From NCBI RefSeq assembly GCF_028816475.1, contig NZ_CP118247.1, positions 868,001-932,000 of the forward strand: DNA of 64,000 bases, written 5' to 3'. Positions 1 through 8,080 of the stretch are shown here, piece after piece (within the stretch, counting starts at the first letter, position 1; every line of letters begins with the position of its first letter). The stretch comes from Devosia rhodophyticola. Its GTDB lineage: Bacteria; Pseudomonadota; Alphaproteobacteria; Rhizobiales; Devosiaceae. The notes below the pieces were generated by a model that saw only the letters and a program-made list of their open reading frames with translations, searched no databases and had not been told where the DNA came from. The translations under genes and the position numbers were made by a program.

Positions 1-1
1 C

Positions 2-232
2 CGGAAGGGCCTATCCATACAGGACAGGGAGGCGCTTGCGCAGGCACTGGCGCTGCTGGGACGCTCCCACCTTTCCAGCAATCTCAACCAGATCGCCCAT
101 GCCGTGAATATCGGCGTGCTGCCCGTCACCCCTGAAACCGAAGCCGAACTGCTCGCCGCCGTTCAGGATGTGCGCCTGATGCGCCGCCTTCTGTTCAGCG
201 CGCTCGGCTATCGCTCGGAGGATCAGCCATGA
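2..232 (+). CDS. MobC-like relaxosome accessory protein (3' part only)
   Basis: This is the last 76 codons of a reading frame cut by the window edge. The visible part contains LSSNLNQIAHAVN, the signature helix of MobC-type mobilization proteins, followed by an acidic helix and RLMRRLLFSALGY. In that family the protein binds oriT beside the relaxase and helps melt the nicking site. Its TGA overlaps the ATG of the relaxase gene (ATGA), which suggests translational coupling and supports the family call. The N-terminal ribbon-helix-helix part is not visible. Confidence 0.72.
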   Translation, partial: RKGLSIQDREALAQALALLGRSHLSSNLNQIAHAVNIGVLPVTPETEAELLAAVQDVRLMRRLLFSALGYRSEDQP

Positions 233-1503
233 TCCTCAAAGCCTCACAGCGTGGCGGCGGCCAAGATTTGGCCGTCCACCTCATGCGCATGGATGACAAT
301 GAGCATGTGAAGCTGCACGAACTGCGCGGCTTTGCCTCGGACAATCTCAAGGGCGCTTTCAAGGAAGCCGAAGCGATCAGCCAGGGCACGAAGTGCCAGC
401 AGTATCTGTTTTCGCTTTCCCTCAGTCCGCCGGAAGACGCCCGTGTGTCCGTCGAGGATTTCGAGAACACGATTGGCCGCATCGAAGATCGGCTCGGTCT
501 CAAGGACCAGCCGCGCGCCATCGTCTTTCATGAAAAGGAAGGCCGCCGCCATGCGCATTGCGTGTGGTCGCGCATTGATGCCGACACGATGACCGCCAAG
601 CAGATGAGCTTTTACAAGACCAAGCTCATGAGCGTGTCACGCGACCTTTACCTTGAGCACGGCTGGAAAATGCCGCGCGGCCTCGAAAATGCGGCTGAGC
701 GCAATCCCACCAACTTCACACTCGCCGAATGGCAACAAGCCAAGCGCCAGGGCATGGACCCGCGCTGGCTCAAGACCGCTTTGCAGGATTGCTGGAAGCG
801 CTCCGACAACCAGACCTCCTTCGAAGGTGCTTTGCAGGATCGTGGGTTTTTTCTCGCCAAGGGCGACAAGCGCGGTTTCGTCGTCCTCGATCATCAGGGC
901 GAAGTGTACTCGCTCCCGAAAATGCTCGACCTCAAAACCAAAGAGGTTCGGGGCCGTCTGGGTGATGGCGATAAGCTCAAGTCCGTCGATCAAACCAAGG
1001 CCGTCATCGGCGAACGCATGACGTCCTCCATCCGGCGCCATGTCGATGAATCGCGGCAAGAGTTCCAGCGACGCGCCACTGCGATCGCTCAGAAGAAAGC
1101 CGAGATGACGGAGGCACACCGCAAGGCGCGCGCCGATGCCGAAGGCAGGCAAGCGGTGCAATGGGAAGCCGAAACCAGGGAACGGGCCGCGCGCCTGCCA
1201 ACGGGTTTGCGCGGTCTTTGGCATCGCATCACCGGACAATATCAGGAAGTCCGGCTCTCCAACGAACTGGAGGCCAAGGACACGGCGCTCCGGCATTCAC
1301 AGGAACGCCAGCAGCTTATCGATGCGCAGCGCAATGAGCGCGCCGTCCTTCAATTCGACTTCAAGCAACTCCGTAGCGCCCAAGCCAAGCAGCTCCTGGA
1401 GCTGCGCGAAGATGTCGGGCGCTACCTCAAATTCACGCGTCCCAAAGACCAGTCGCAGACCCTCGCGCGTGATGTGTCCCTCGGCCTGCGGCTCGAAAGA
1501 TAA
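229..1503 (+). CDS. MOBP-type relaxase / mobilization nuclease
   Basis: Predicted 424-residue DNA-nicking relaxase that would cleave and carry the transferred strand of this element. Residues 1-130 form the relaxase domain. A histidine cluster HEKEGRRHAH (about 101-110), followed by CVWSRID, matches motif III, the metal-binding HxH of VirD2/MobA-like relaxases. Tyr59 in QQYLFSLSL is a candidate nucleophile (inference). Residues about 270-390 are highly charged and helical, consistent with a coiled-coil tail for relaxosome contacts. The start is fixed by the ATGA overlap with the MobC-like gene. A membrane protein and a coupling-protein-like ATPase follow on the same strand. No conjugative pilus genes are visible, so the element is probably mobilizable rather than self-transmissible. 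Confidence 0.85.
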   Translation: MILKASQRGGGQDLAVHLMRMDDNEHVKLHELRGFASDNLKGAFKEAEAISQGTKCQQYLFSLSLSPPEDARVSVEDFENTIGRIEDRLGLKDQPRAIVFHEKEGRRHAHCVWSRIDADTMTAKQMSFYKTKLMSVSRDLYLEHGWKMPRGLENAAERNPTNFTLAEWQQAKRQGMDPRWLKTALQDCWKRSDNQTSFEGALQDRGFFLAKGDKRGFVVLDHQGEVYSLPKMLDLKTKEVRGRLGDGDKLKSVDQTKAVIGERMTSSIRRHVDESRQEFQRRATAIAQKKAEMTEAHRKARADAEGRQAVQWEAETRERAARLPTGLRGLWHRITGQYQEVRLSNELEAKDTALRHSQERQQLIDAQRNERAVLQFDFKQLRSAQAKQLLELREDVGRYLKFTRPKDQSQTLARDVSLGLRLER

Positions 1504-1526
1504 CCCCTTCAATCGGAGATACGGTC

Positions 1527-2035
1527 ATGTCGTCCAATAACAATAACGAGTCCTCGGCAATCGCAACTGGCGTTGGAATACTCGGCGCTGGTCTCGTTCT
1601 AATCGCCGTGTTTTTGTTTGCCGTTTTTGCTTTCATCACGTTCGTCCTAACGATCCTCTGCCTATTTGCAATCTGGAAGCCGGTGCGGCTTGGCAAGTGG
1701 ACCTTAGAGAGTGAGGCTGCCTTAAACTTCATATTTCGTGGCGTTATCGGCTCCTGGCTCATCCCCGCCTTCGTGTTCTTCTGCGATGTGGTTTTTAACC
1801 TCGGCATTGCCTGGACATACCTGCCGCATATGATGGGTGTCGGCTATGTGCTGGGCTCCCTGGGTTGGGAATTGCTCACGGCGGATTCCAACCCCCAGCC
1901 ACAGCCTGAAGTCCTCCCGCCAGCTCAGCAAGTCACCTATCAACCAGGCAATTCGCAAACCTCCCTTGGCACCGCCAAGAGCCTGAACAGTTCGGATATG
2001 CGAGCTGGGATGATGAAGAGGAATTCCGCAAATGA
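1527..2035 (+). pseudogene. Mobilization-associated membrane protein, reading frame shifted near its 3' end
   Basis: The frame from ATG 1527 has a good Shine-Dalgarno (GGAGAT) and encodes a protein with two hydrophobic segments (about residues 12-50 and 68-90) and a proline/glutamine-rich tail. The likely natural end is in another frame: from about 1961 that frame reads PWHRQEPEQFGYASWDDEEE and stops at a TGA overlapping the ATG of the next gene (2032). The original frame instead runs on into the next gene as low-complexity sequence to 2228. One missing base, for example in CCC near 1963-1965, would join the two parts. The position suits a membrane component that partners the coupling protein. 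No named family is recognised. Confidence 0.55.
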
Positions 2036-2262
2036 GCTTCGGAAAGCTCATGGAGGTGTACCAATTTTTCTGGATGTTCGAATCCCATGCACAGCAACGC
2101 CTTGCATGGCGGGACGCAGAAGAAATGCGCATCGCCAGGGTACGGGCGGAGGCGCAAGCCTCTGCCCAGCTCCACGCCATGCTGGACGCCAACCCCAGCG
2201 GGTCGCTGGGGTCTTCGCGTCTCAATGACGAAGACATTCTCATTCGCTCGGGGCTACTATGA
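2032..2262 (+). CDS. Small helical protein of the mobilization operon
   Basis: A 76-residue soluble protein that looks almost entirely helical. It starts MSFGKLMEVYQFFWMFES, then has a charged arginine/alanine/glutamate helix (about 25-50) and a short polar tail. It has no transmembrane segment and no motif I recognise. Its ATG overlaps the inferred TGA of the upstream membrane protein, and its TGA overlaps the ATG of the coupling-protein-like gene at 2259. It therefore sits in one translationally coupled operon from MobC to the ATPase. A structural or regulatory role in mobilization is inferred from position only. Confidence 0.6.
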   Translation: MSFGKLMEVYQFFWMFESHAQQRLAWRDAEEMRIARVRAEAQASAQLHAMLDANPSGSLGSSRLNDEDILIRSGLL

Positions 2263-3662
2263 ACGCGCTCACCACTACCTATCTCCATATCCGGCGCGGC
2301 ATTGAGCTGGGCTTCTATCGCGGCCAACCGCTTATCTATGACGGGACAGAGCCAGTCGCCATTGATGCCCAGGCAGGCAAAGGCAAATTCACGCGCTTTC
2401 TTGGCGTCAACATTGTCTCGCCGCGAACCGCGCACCTGACCAAAATCCTGACCGACCCAAAAGACGCGGAGCTGGCATGGTCGACTTGGAAGACATTGGA
2501 GTGCCAAGGCTACCGCGTGCTGTTCATCAATCCTGGCCGTCTCTATGGCTATCCATCCGAAACCTTCAACTTCAACACGCGGCTCCTGGAAGTGGCGGCA
2601 CGGCCTGAGCTGCGCACGATTGTCGGTGAAGCCGCCTATGATGCTGCAAGCTACTTGGTGCCTGTCGATCCGAACCCTGGACATCGTTGGATTGGCCAAG
2701 GCACGCGCACGGCATTCGCGACCTACAACGAAATTACTGCGTTGTTTCCGTCTGAGCGCTGGTCTTGCACGCCTGGCGGCTTGTGGGACTTCTTCGGGCG
2801 AAGCCGCGAAGAAATCTATGATGACCTTATGGTCTGGGCCAGTGATCGCCGTATGCAAAATCAATCAGGCATGTGCAGGCAGATTGCCAGCCTCACGGAA
2901 TCCCGAGACCAGTGGAATGCTTATGGCTCGGTGATCGTGGAAAGATTGCGGGGTTTTCAGCCTGGATCGGCGGCGCGCATGGCCACGGACCGCAACTCGT
3001 TCGATCCGGCGGATATGAAGCATGAGCGCACGGCGCTCTTCATCATCGGCTCGGCGCGCAGTGAGACCAGTCGCACATTCGTAGGCGCGATGACGGCGGC
3101 GGTGATTGAAAGGTTTGCCGATGCGCACGGGCCTTTGCGCGCGCTGGTCGTCGGTGAGGAATGGGGACAGCTATACGTCTCGAACTTCCACGAAATCCTG
3201 ACGCTCTATCGCCAGGGCGGCATCAATTTTCTGGGCGTATTCCAGAACGCTGCCGCCCAGATTGAAAGTCGATACGGCAAGGAAACGGCGCGCATTTGGA
3301 AGAAGGCCGTGGCGCACACGCTCTATCGCGGCCTGCCTGACACCGACACGCTGAAGGATATCGAGCATCGCTCTGGCAAGACCTCGGTCATGGTGCGCGG
3401 GTTCAACGTCAACATGAACCTGGTAAACGGCTCTGGAGACAACCTTTCGGAGCAATCGCGGCCGTTGCTCCAAGTGGAAGACATCCGCGCCGCGACTGGT
3501 GGAGAGTTCGCGCTATTGGAATCGCGCGACCATGGGTTTTTCGAAGTAGAAGTGCTAGATTTCTGGCAGCGTTCGGAACTCAGCGGCATGCTTCGCAATG
3601 TAAGGTTGAAGCCAGAAAAGTATGCGCACCTTACCCTATCGAGCGATCAGGGTTTTGACTGA
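2259..3662 (+). CDS. VirD4/TraG-like coupling protein, soluble form with degenerate Walker motifs
   Basis: A 467-residue protein that resembles the ATPase core of type IV coupling proteins, which link relaxosomes to the secretion channel. The Walker A region reads AQAGKGKF (about 40-47), off the usual GxxGxGKS/T. The Walker B region LRALVVGEEWGQL (about 290-302) keeps the glutamate but has glycine where aspartate is usual. Sensor-like GVFQNAAAQIESRYG follows, as in TraG proteins. There is no N-terminal transmembrane pair, and the length is below the 600-700 residues usual for VirD4, so membrane anchoring may come from the protein at 1527. It overlaps the convergent Abi_C gene by 16 bases. Assignment rests on motif order and on its position behind a relaxase. 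Confidence 0.68.
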   Translation: MNALTTTYLHIRRGIELGFYRGQPLIYDGTEPVAIDAQAGKGKFTRFLGVNIVSPRTAHLTKILTDPKDAELAWSTWKTLECQGYRVLFINPGRLYGYPSETFNFNTRLLEVAARPELRTIVGEAAYDAASYLVPVDPNPGHRWIGQGTRTAFATYNEITALFPSERWSCTPGGLWDFFGRSREEIYDDLMVWASDRRMQNQSGMCRQIASLTESRDQWNAYGSVIVERLRGFQPGSAARMATDRNSFDPADMKHERTALFIIGSARSETSRTFVGAMTAAVIERFADAHGPLRALVVGEEWGQLYVSNFHEILTLYRQGGINFLGVFQNAAAQIESRYGKETARIWKKAVAHTLYRGLPDTDTLKDIEHRSGKTSVMVRGFNVNMNLVNGSGDNLSEQSRPLLQVEDIRAATGGEFALLESRDHGFFEVEVLDFWQRSELSGMLRNVRLKPEKYAHLTLSSDQGFD

Positions 3663-4408
3663 CGATCAATGTAGGTTTCGACCAAAAAGACCGCGATAGC
3701 GCCGGCTGTATTAACAGCCAGGCTCGCGTGCCTAGGCGATGGTTTAACGGGCAACGCACCGCCGCGCCCGTGGGAATCTGAGAGGCGGTTACGAAGCGTA
3801 CCGATGCCGTTCACTAGGTTCATAGCACCGCCCAATATTGCCTTGATCGGCTCCTCGGTGTGCTGGCTCGGGGCGAGGGTCAAAGCCTGGGCTGCGCTCG
3901 AATACAGCTTGGGTAAATCGTCCTTATCGGAATACGGCACACTTGTTTCATCAAGGATGCGCTTAGTCACTGTTTCTAGCAAAGTCCTTGCGACAGTGAT
4001 GGCTCCTTCGGGGTCTGTGTTTCGCCGGGCCAAGGCTTTCGCCCAAACGGCATGAACACCATCGGCATCGAAGCGTTCCAAGATATCTGTGGCGTCTTTG
4101 TCTGCCGGGGCGTTATTGCGTCCCTCTAGATGGTCCACCAACGGAGTAAAGGCAGCGCTGATGATCTGTCTGCGGCCAGCGTAGTTGTCCGCTTCTTGCT
4201 TGATGTGGGGCCAGAACGAATTGAGGTTGCGATAAGTCCGCACAAACGAGGGCAAAAGATCGCGGATCACCGGATCGTTCATGAATTCTCTGCGCAGGTG
4301 CTCATAGATATGATTGTCGGGGGAACCGCCAGTCGCGGACGCAACGAGGATACCTTCCATCATGGCGACCTGCTCCAACGCGCTGCTTGGAATATCATCA
4401 AAATCCAT
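3647..4408 (-). CDS. Abi_C domain protein (abortive infection C-terminal family)
   Basis: A 253-residue protein starting MDFDDIPSSALEQV. A longer frame upstream is low-complexity and overlaps the nuclease gene, so I place the start at 4408. The C-terminal half has the Abi_C layout: a helix EGAITVARTLLETVTKRILDE, then YSDKDDLPKLYSSAAQALTL, then IGTLRNRLSDSHGRG. The RN-x3-D-x-H cluster is the hallmark of this HEPN-related family, seen in abortive-infection proteins that act on RNA or arrest cells after phage entry. It is the last gene of a five-gene minus-strand operon and lies 8 bases after the nuclease gene, which suggests that it serves as effector or partner. The trigger and target are unknown. 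Confidence 0.72.
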   Translation of the reverse strand: MDFDDIPSSALEQVAMMEGILVASATGGSPDNHIYEHLRREFMNDPVIRDLLPSFVRTYRNLNSFWPHIKQEADNYAGRRQIISAAFTPLVDHLEGRNNAPADKDATDILERFDADGVHAVWAKALARRNTDPEGAITVARTLLETVTKRILDETSVPYSDKDDLPKLYSSAAQALTLAPSQHTEEPIKAILGGAMNLVNGIGTLRNRLSDSHGRGGALPVKPSPRHASLAVNTAGAIAVFLVETYIDRQSKP

Positions 4409-4416
4409 CAGTGCCA

Positions 4417-6372
4417 CTACGCCGTGCCTGTTTGGGCCTGGGCGGGGGCCAATGAAACCCCAAGGACGACCTTGGCAATGCGCTCGAGATCGGCGCGCGG
4501 CTCTAGCGGAATCTGGTCCCAAAAATCATCTGCGGATACGAGCGCGATTAGTGCCCCCATATCCTTGCTCTTATGACCTTCGGGAAGGTAGTTTTCCAGC
4601 GCCCCTCTCCCCAGAATGAACATATCGTCCGCCTCTTTTGCGGCAATGAAGGCATCGAGGATAGCTTGGTCGGCGACGTCTAGGTTGGGGCGCAAACGCA
4701 CGCGGTGCGATTTGATGTATGCCCACAGATCCTGTGCGTCTTTCCAGTCTCCTGAGGACATAGCCTCCTCAATGCGCTCAACAAGAGCCGCGCCATCAAG
4801 ACTTTTAACGTTGGCGATCACGTCCTCTTTGATTTCATCGACATTGAGGACGAACAGGTTTTTACCTCGCCGCTGCCCACCTGCTCGATATAATCCAGGT
4901 CGGCGATCATGACCCACTTAACGTGGCATGCCTCGAGCAATTTCTGGTATGCCGCGAACATCCCCTTACCTCCAACGCTGACAACCTCAAGGGAAGGTAT
5001 CCCCTGAATGCCGTTCTGCTTGGCTACGATCTCCAGCACCTTCTCGAAAACAATCCGGTCCGAAAGCCCTTCCACAAGGATCACCTTGTCGGTGAAAAAT
5101 ACGCGTTCGTTGTTCTGAGTATTGACGACATTGAATAGGTGCTTAGCGTTTGGCAGGGCCGTCGAGTTCAGCCGGACAATATCGCTCTTTTGGTTTTCAG
5201 AGAAAACACGGGACACATATTGAATCGACGCCGGAGAAATAAAGGTCGGTGAATGGGTCGCCAATACGAACTGGTTCCCGGTGGTTTTCGAGAGCTTCTC
5301 AAAAAGCGCGAATAGCGCGCTCTGCCAGCGTGGGTGCAAATGGAGTTCCGGCTCATCCACGATGATGAGGGCGTTTCTAACGTTCAGGGCATAGATAGCG
5401 AAAAGGTAAGTAAGCAATTCCCGCTCGCCCGAAGATGCCGCGCCTACAAGGAAGGACGACCCTTGCTTGGTGAGCCGCACGTCGTATGTGTTACTCAATG
5501 GATCGACCGTGACCAATTCCCAGCTATAATTCAGGTCTTTCAAATCACGGGATAGAGCGATCAGGTTCTCGTCCTCGTAGAAAATATCTTTGACCTCGAT
5601 GTTCGATTGCTCTTGCAAAAGCCGGTATTTTTTTGCCAAGCGACCAATTGCAAGCGGGATCACGTTAGACCCTGATCTTGACGACGCAGCGTCTGCGGAA
5701 CGTTTCTGATCAAAGTCATTGTAACCGGACAGACCGATCGATGAGCTGAAACCACTCGATGCGCGGTTCACTGGTAGGTAAACCATTGGCATTCGGAGCG
5801 TGCTCATCCCGGCCTCCGCTCTAAAATTATTGTCTGTCTCAAAGACGTGGAGATATCGCAGGAAGTGCTGCGCCCAGGCCTCCGGCGGTTGCACAATCCC
5901 ACCATTTCTCCAAACTGCTACGACGCGCGCGCCTGGTACGATCGCACCAACATCCCAATCTTCAACTCCCTGCCAAGGGTTGTTGATAAAGCGCCGCTTC
6001 TGTGCGGCCAGCACCTTGCCCGCCTCGGCTTGGATCAAGTGCATGTTGTCGATGTCGTCTTGCGTGATCTCAAGCTCAAGCTCGATCACCTGATCAAGGG
6101 CCCCGCCTGCACTTGTTCTTCTCAAAAAAGAGTTGATTGAGCTGATCGTTGTATTCCTCCTGCCAGCGATCCGGTTCATCAGCGGTCGGTGAATGACGAT
6201 AGTAGGGCGAATTAAATATGTAACGCCGAAGCATAATGACGAGCGTGTCGAGTAAGTTTGTTTTACCGCCGCCGTTCGGTCCGATGAGAATAGAAATCTG
6301 ACCATCGAAGGAAATCTCTCGCCGGTCTAAAAAACTACGAACATTCTCAATTGCTAATCTTCGGATTTGCAT
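4417..6372 (-). pseudogene. OLD-like ATPase/TOPRIM nuclease, split by two frameshifts
   Basis: Three overlapping frames together encode a protein of about 650 residues of the overcoming-lysogenization-defect type. The N-terminal frame (start ATG 6372, MQIRRLAIENVRSF) has Walker A GPNGGGKT. The middle frame has the ABC-like signature region SSGERELLTYL, Walker B ALIIVDEPELHLHP and the H-loop LATHSPTF, then TOPRIM motifs VILVEGLSDR and MIADLDYIE. The last frame continues with LNVDEIKED to the TOPRIM end. The first break lies near 6098-6130, beside a run of six A. The second is in GGTAAAAACC near 4858-4868, where one extra A restores frame. Intact relatives nick or degrade phage DNA. Either the gene is dead or the sequence has homopolymer errors. 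Confidence 0.75.
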
Positions 6373-6544
6373 AGGTGGCCTCTGCTTTCTCAGCCCAACA
6401 ATATTGAACATCAATGAACGATTTCAATGCTTGTTTGGTGGTCATCCCCGTGAATGTTTGGCATTCTGTCAGCCTGAACGCCTGCCTCACCGCGACAAGG
6501 TCATACGGGAAGACCTTGTGGAAGGTGTTCCAATCTGAGTCCAC
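6347..6544 (-). CDS. Small unknown protein of the defence operon, start possibly frameshifted
   Basis: A 65-residue frame beginning with GTG at 6544 (VDSDWNTFHKVFPYDLVAV) with no recognised domain. An ATG at 6561 overlaps the stop of the upstream gene and reads MSDIEKW in another frame. One extra G in the AAGTGG context would join it to give MSDIEKVDSDWNTF, a better start with the ATG/TGA overlap seen elsewhere in this operon. The 3' end overlaps the OLD-like gene start by 26 bases, so the five genes are tightly packed. It might be a small regulator or antitoxin-like partner, but only position supports that. Confidence 0.5.
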   Translation of the reverse strand: MDSDWNTFHKVFPYDLVAVRQAFRLTECQTFTGMTTKQALKSFIDVQYCWAEKAEATYANPKISN

Positions 6545-6553
6545 TTCTCAATG

Positions 6554-7141
6554 TCACTCATTTTGGTCTAAATCTGTCTTATCTTCCACGTCCAAATCCT
6601 TAAAAGCATCGGGATTGAACGCCAAAACACCTTCAGTCAGCACTTCTATTTGCATAAGTCCTGCGCGCCCCAGGATATGCATCATCTTTCGCGAGCCCCT
6701 AATAAAAACAATCTCCAGAGCGCCGAGACTTCTGCAAAGCCTGTCAACATCTCTCTCGCTCATGTCTCCAGGCCAATTTCCAGTGTGGAAGAAGCGGTGA
6801 ATGAAGCGATCCCGCTTCGATTTAAGCCAACGGAGGTAGCTAAGATCACTGGGTGTGATGCTATGTTTGGCCAGCAGTGAAATGAGAGTGCCAAGTGTTG
6901 AGTCCTGCAATTGCTTCTGTTTAAGCAGAAGCTGCTCCCAATTCGAAATATCTTGGCGCAGCACCGTATTCACCTTCAACCGGTCACACATTAGCATGGC
7001 CGAAATAACGGAATCCTCCAGCAATGCGCAGGCCACGAAGGTCGATCCGATCTGGTAGCAGTATCGCGTCCTCACCAAATCCAGGTCTGAAAGGTGTGCA
7101 ATCTGGCGCCGCAGTGTCGAAGGTGAGAGATCATACTTCAT
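6554..7141 (-). CDS. HEPN-like protein of the defence operon
   Basis: A 195-residue helical protein with no signal peptide. The centre carries LKSKRDRFIHRFFH (about 107-120), an R-x4-H arrangement typical of HEPN-fold RNases and their inactive relatives; the flanking long helices fit the fold. Family assignment below the HEPN level is not possible by eye. It is the second gene of the operon, 15 bases behind the larger HEPN-like gene, and its stop overlaps the next small frame. Two HEPN-like proteins in tandem could form a heteromeric RNase or sensor, which is inference. The C-terminus is acidic (DVEDKTDLDQNE). Confidence 0.55.
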   Translation of the reverse strand: MKYDLSPSTLRRQIAHLSDLDLVRTRYCYQIGSTFVACALLEDSVISAMLMCDRLKVNTVLRQDISNWEQLLLKQKQLQDSTLGTLISLLAKHSITPSDLSYLRWLKSKRDRFIHRFFHTGNWPGDMSERDVDRLCRSLGALEIVFIRGSRKMMHILGRAGLMQIEVLTEGVLAFNPDAFKDLDVEDKTDLDQNE

Positions 7142-7155
7142 GTTTACGTGCGGCC

Positions 7156-7989
7156 TTAGTCCCGACTTCTAGCATTCAGCCCATGTGTCGCGGCACAAAT
7201 TCGGGGCCCGAATCTGCTCTCGAATTCGATTTCGAGAATATCGTAAAACTGGTCTAAGCGTTTCACGATGGATTTCGTTGAGACATTGAACTCGCGTTGA
7301 AGCTCGACCAGACCCTCTTTAAATGAGCGGCTGACGTTGATGCTCCTGCCGTGTTTATTCTTGCCTCTTAGTCCGTTGCCCCATTGCTCGAAGCGCGCTG
7401 CCATTTGGAAGGTCTGGCTGTCTTCGGTGAACCCGCGCTCCTCTCCATGATGAAACCGAGCGTTACGCTCGGTGCGGAGATTGCCCTGATCGGCTAGCAT
7501 CTCTTCAAGAATCGAAAGGGCGGCTGGAGATACCCCTTTCTTTTTGAGTTGGTCGAACGAGCACTTTCGTGGCTCAAGCTCACACTCATATACGTTGTTT
7601 GCTAAGATCAGGGCGCAATCCACCACTGAGGTGTAGCGCATCAGAAAGACGTCCGCAGCAATCGTCAGCCATTCATACCGAGACACAGCGAAATCTTTGA
7701 AGCTTTCGGGAAGCCGCTCCGGCCAGATCAGTCCGCCTGCCAGGTTAAGAGACTCCACACGCCTCGTTAGACCCTTCAGGGCGTAGTTCACCTCAAGAGC
7801 ATACTTGACGTCTGGGTACTGTGCCATTTCCTCAAAGCTATCGAAGTTTAAAGCTACGATGCTAAGATCGTATACCCGGCCGATGAAGTCATGGTTGTCC
7901 GATGGAAGGACATACCTCACCAGGGGTTTCGTGCGCGCCCGTTTACCCTTAGCGGGCTTGCTTTGAGCAGGATCAAGTGAATCAGGCAT
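7156..7989 (-). CDS. HEPN-domain protein, first gene of the defence operon
   Basis: A 277-residue protein with a basic N-terminal leader (KPAKGKRARTK) and a mostly helical body. The motif LRTERNARFHHGEER (about 172-186) contains the RN-x3-H pattern of catalytic HEPN domains, which cleave RNA. The layout resembles the Cthe_2314-like HEPN group, but I cannot confirm that group by eye. It is the promoter-proximal gene of five on the minus strand, facing the ParB-like gene across a 91-base AT-rich gap. Context argues for a toxin-type RNase within a phage-defence operon. An unrelated helical regulator is the main alternative. Confidence 0.6.
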   Translation of the reverse strand: MPDSLDPAQSKPAKGKRARTKPLVRYVLPSDNHDFIGRVYDLSIVALNFDSFEEMAQYPDVKYALEVNYALKGLTRRVESLNLAGGLIWPERLPESFKDFAVSRYEWLTIAADVFLMRYTSVVDCALILANNVYECELEPRKCSFDQLKKKGVSPAALSILEEMLADQGNLRTERNARFHHGEERGFTEDSQTFQMAARFEQWGNGLRGKNKHGRSINVSRSFKEGLVELQREFNVSTKSIVKRLDQFYDILEIEFESRFGPRICAATHGLNARSRD

Positions 7990-8080
7990 TAGCTCTTGTA
8001 GCTAAACGTGCAAATATCTGCAATATATGAAGATACTAACCAATAACGCACTAATATAACGCCATCATTTTGGGGGGTAT
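7990..8080. promoter_or_regulatory. Divergent promoter region between HEPN operon and ParB-like gene
   Basis: The 91-base gap is much more AT-rich than its surroundings and must hold the promoters of both transcription units. It contains TGCA-AATATC-TGCA (8009-8022), a short near-palindrome that could be an operator, and several TATA-like hexamers. The run GGGGGGT (8072-8078) just before ATG 8081 is a strong ribosome-binding site for the ParB-like gene. No sigma-70 box pair can be assigned with confidence. Confidence 0.4.

Noticed and set aside
1722..2864. Long 380-codon frame on the minus strand
   Set aside because: It lies antisense to the mobilization genes, has no family motif, and the plus-strand genes have overlapping starts and stops typical of an operon.
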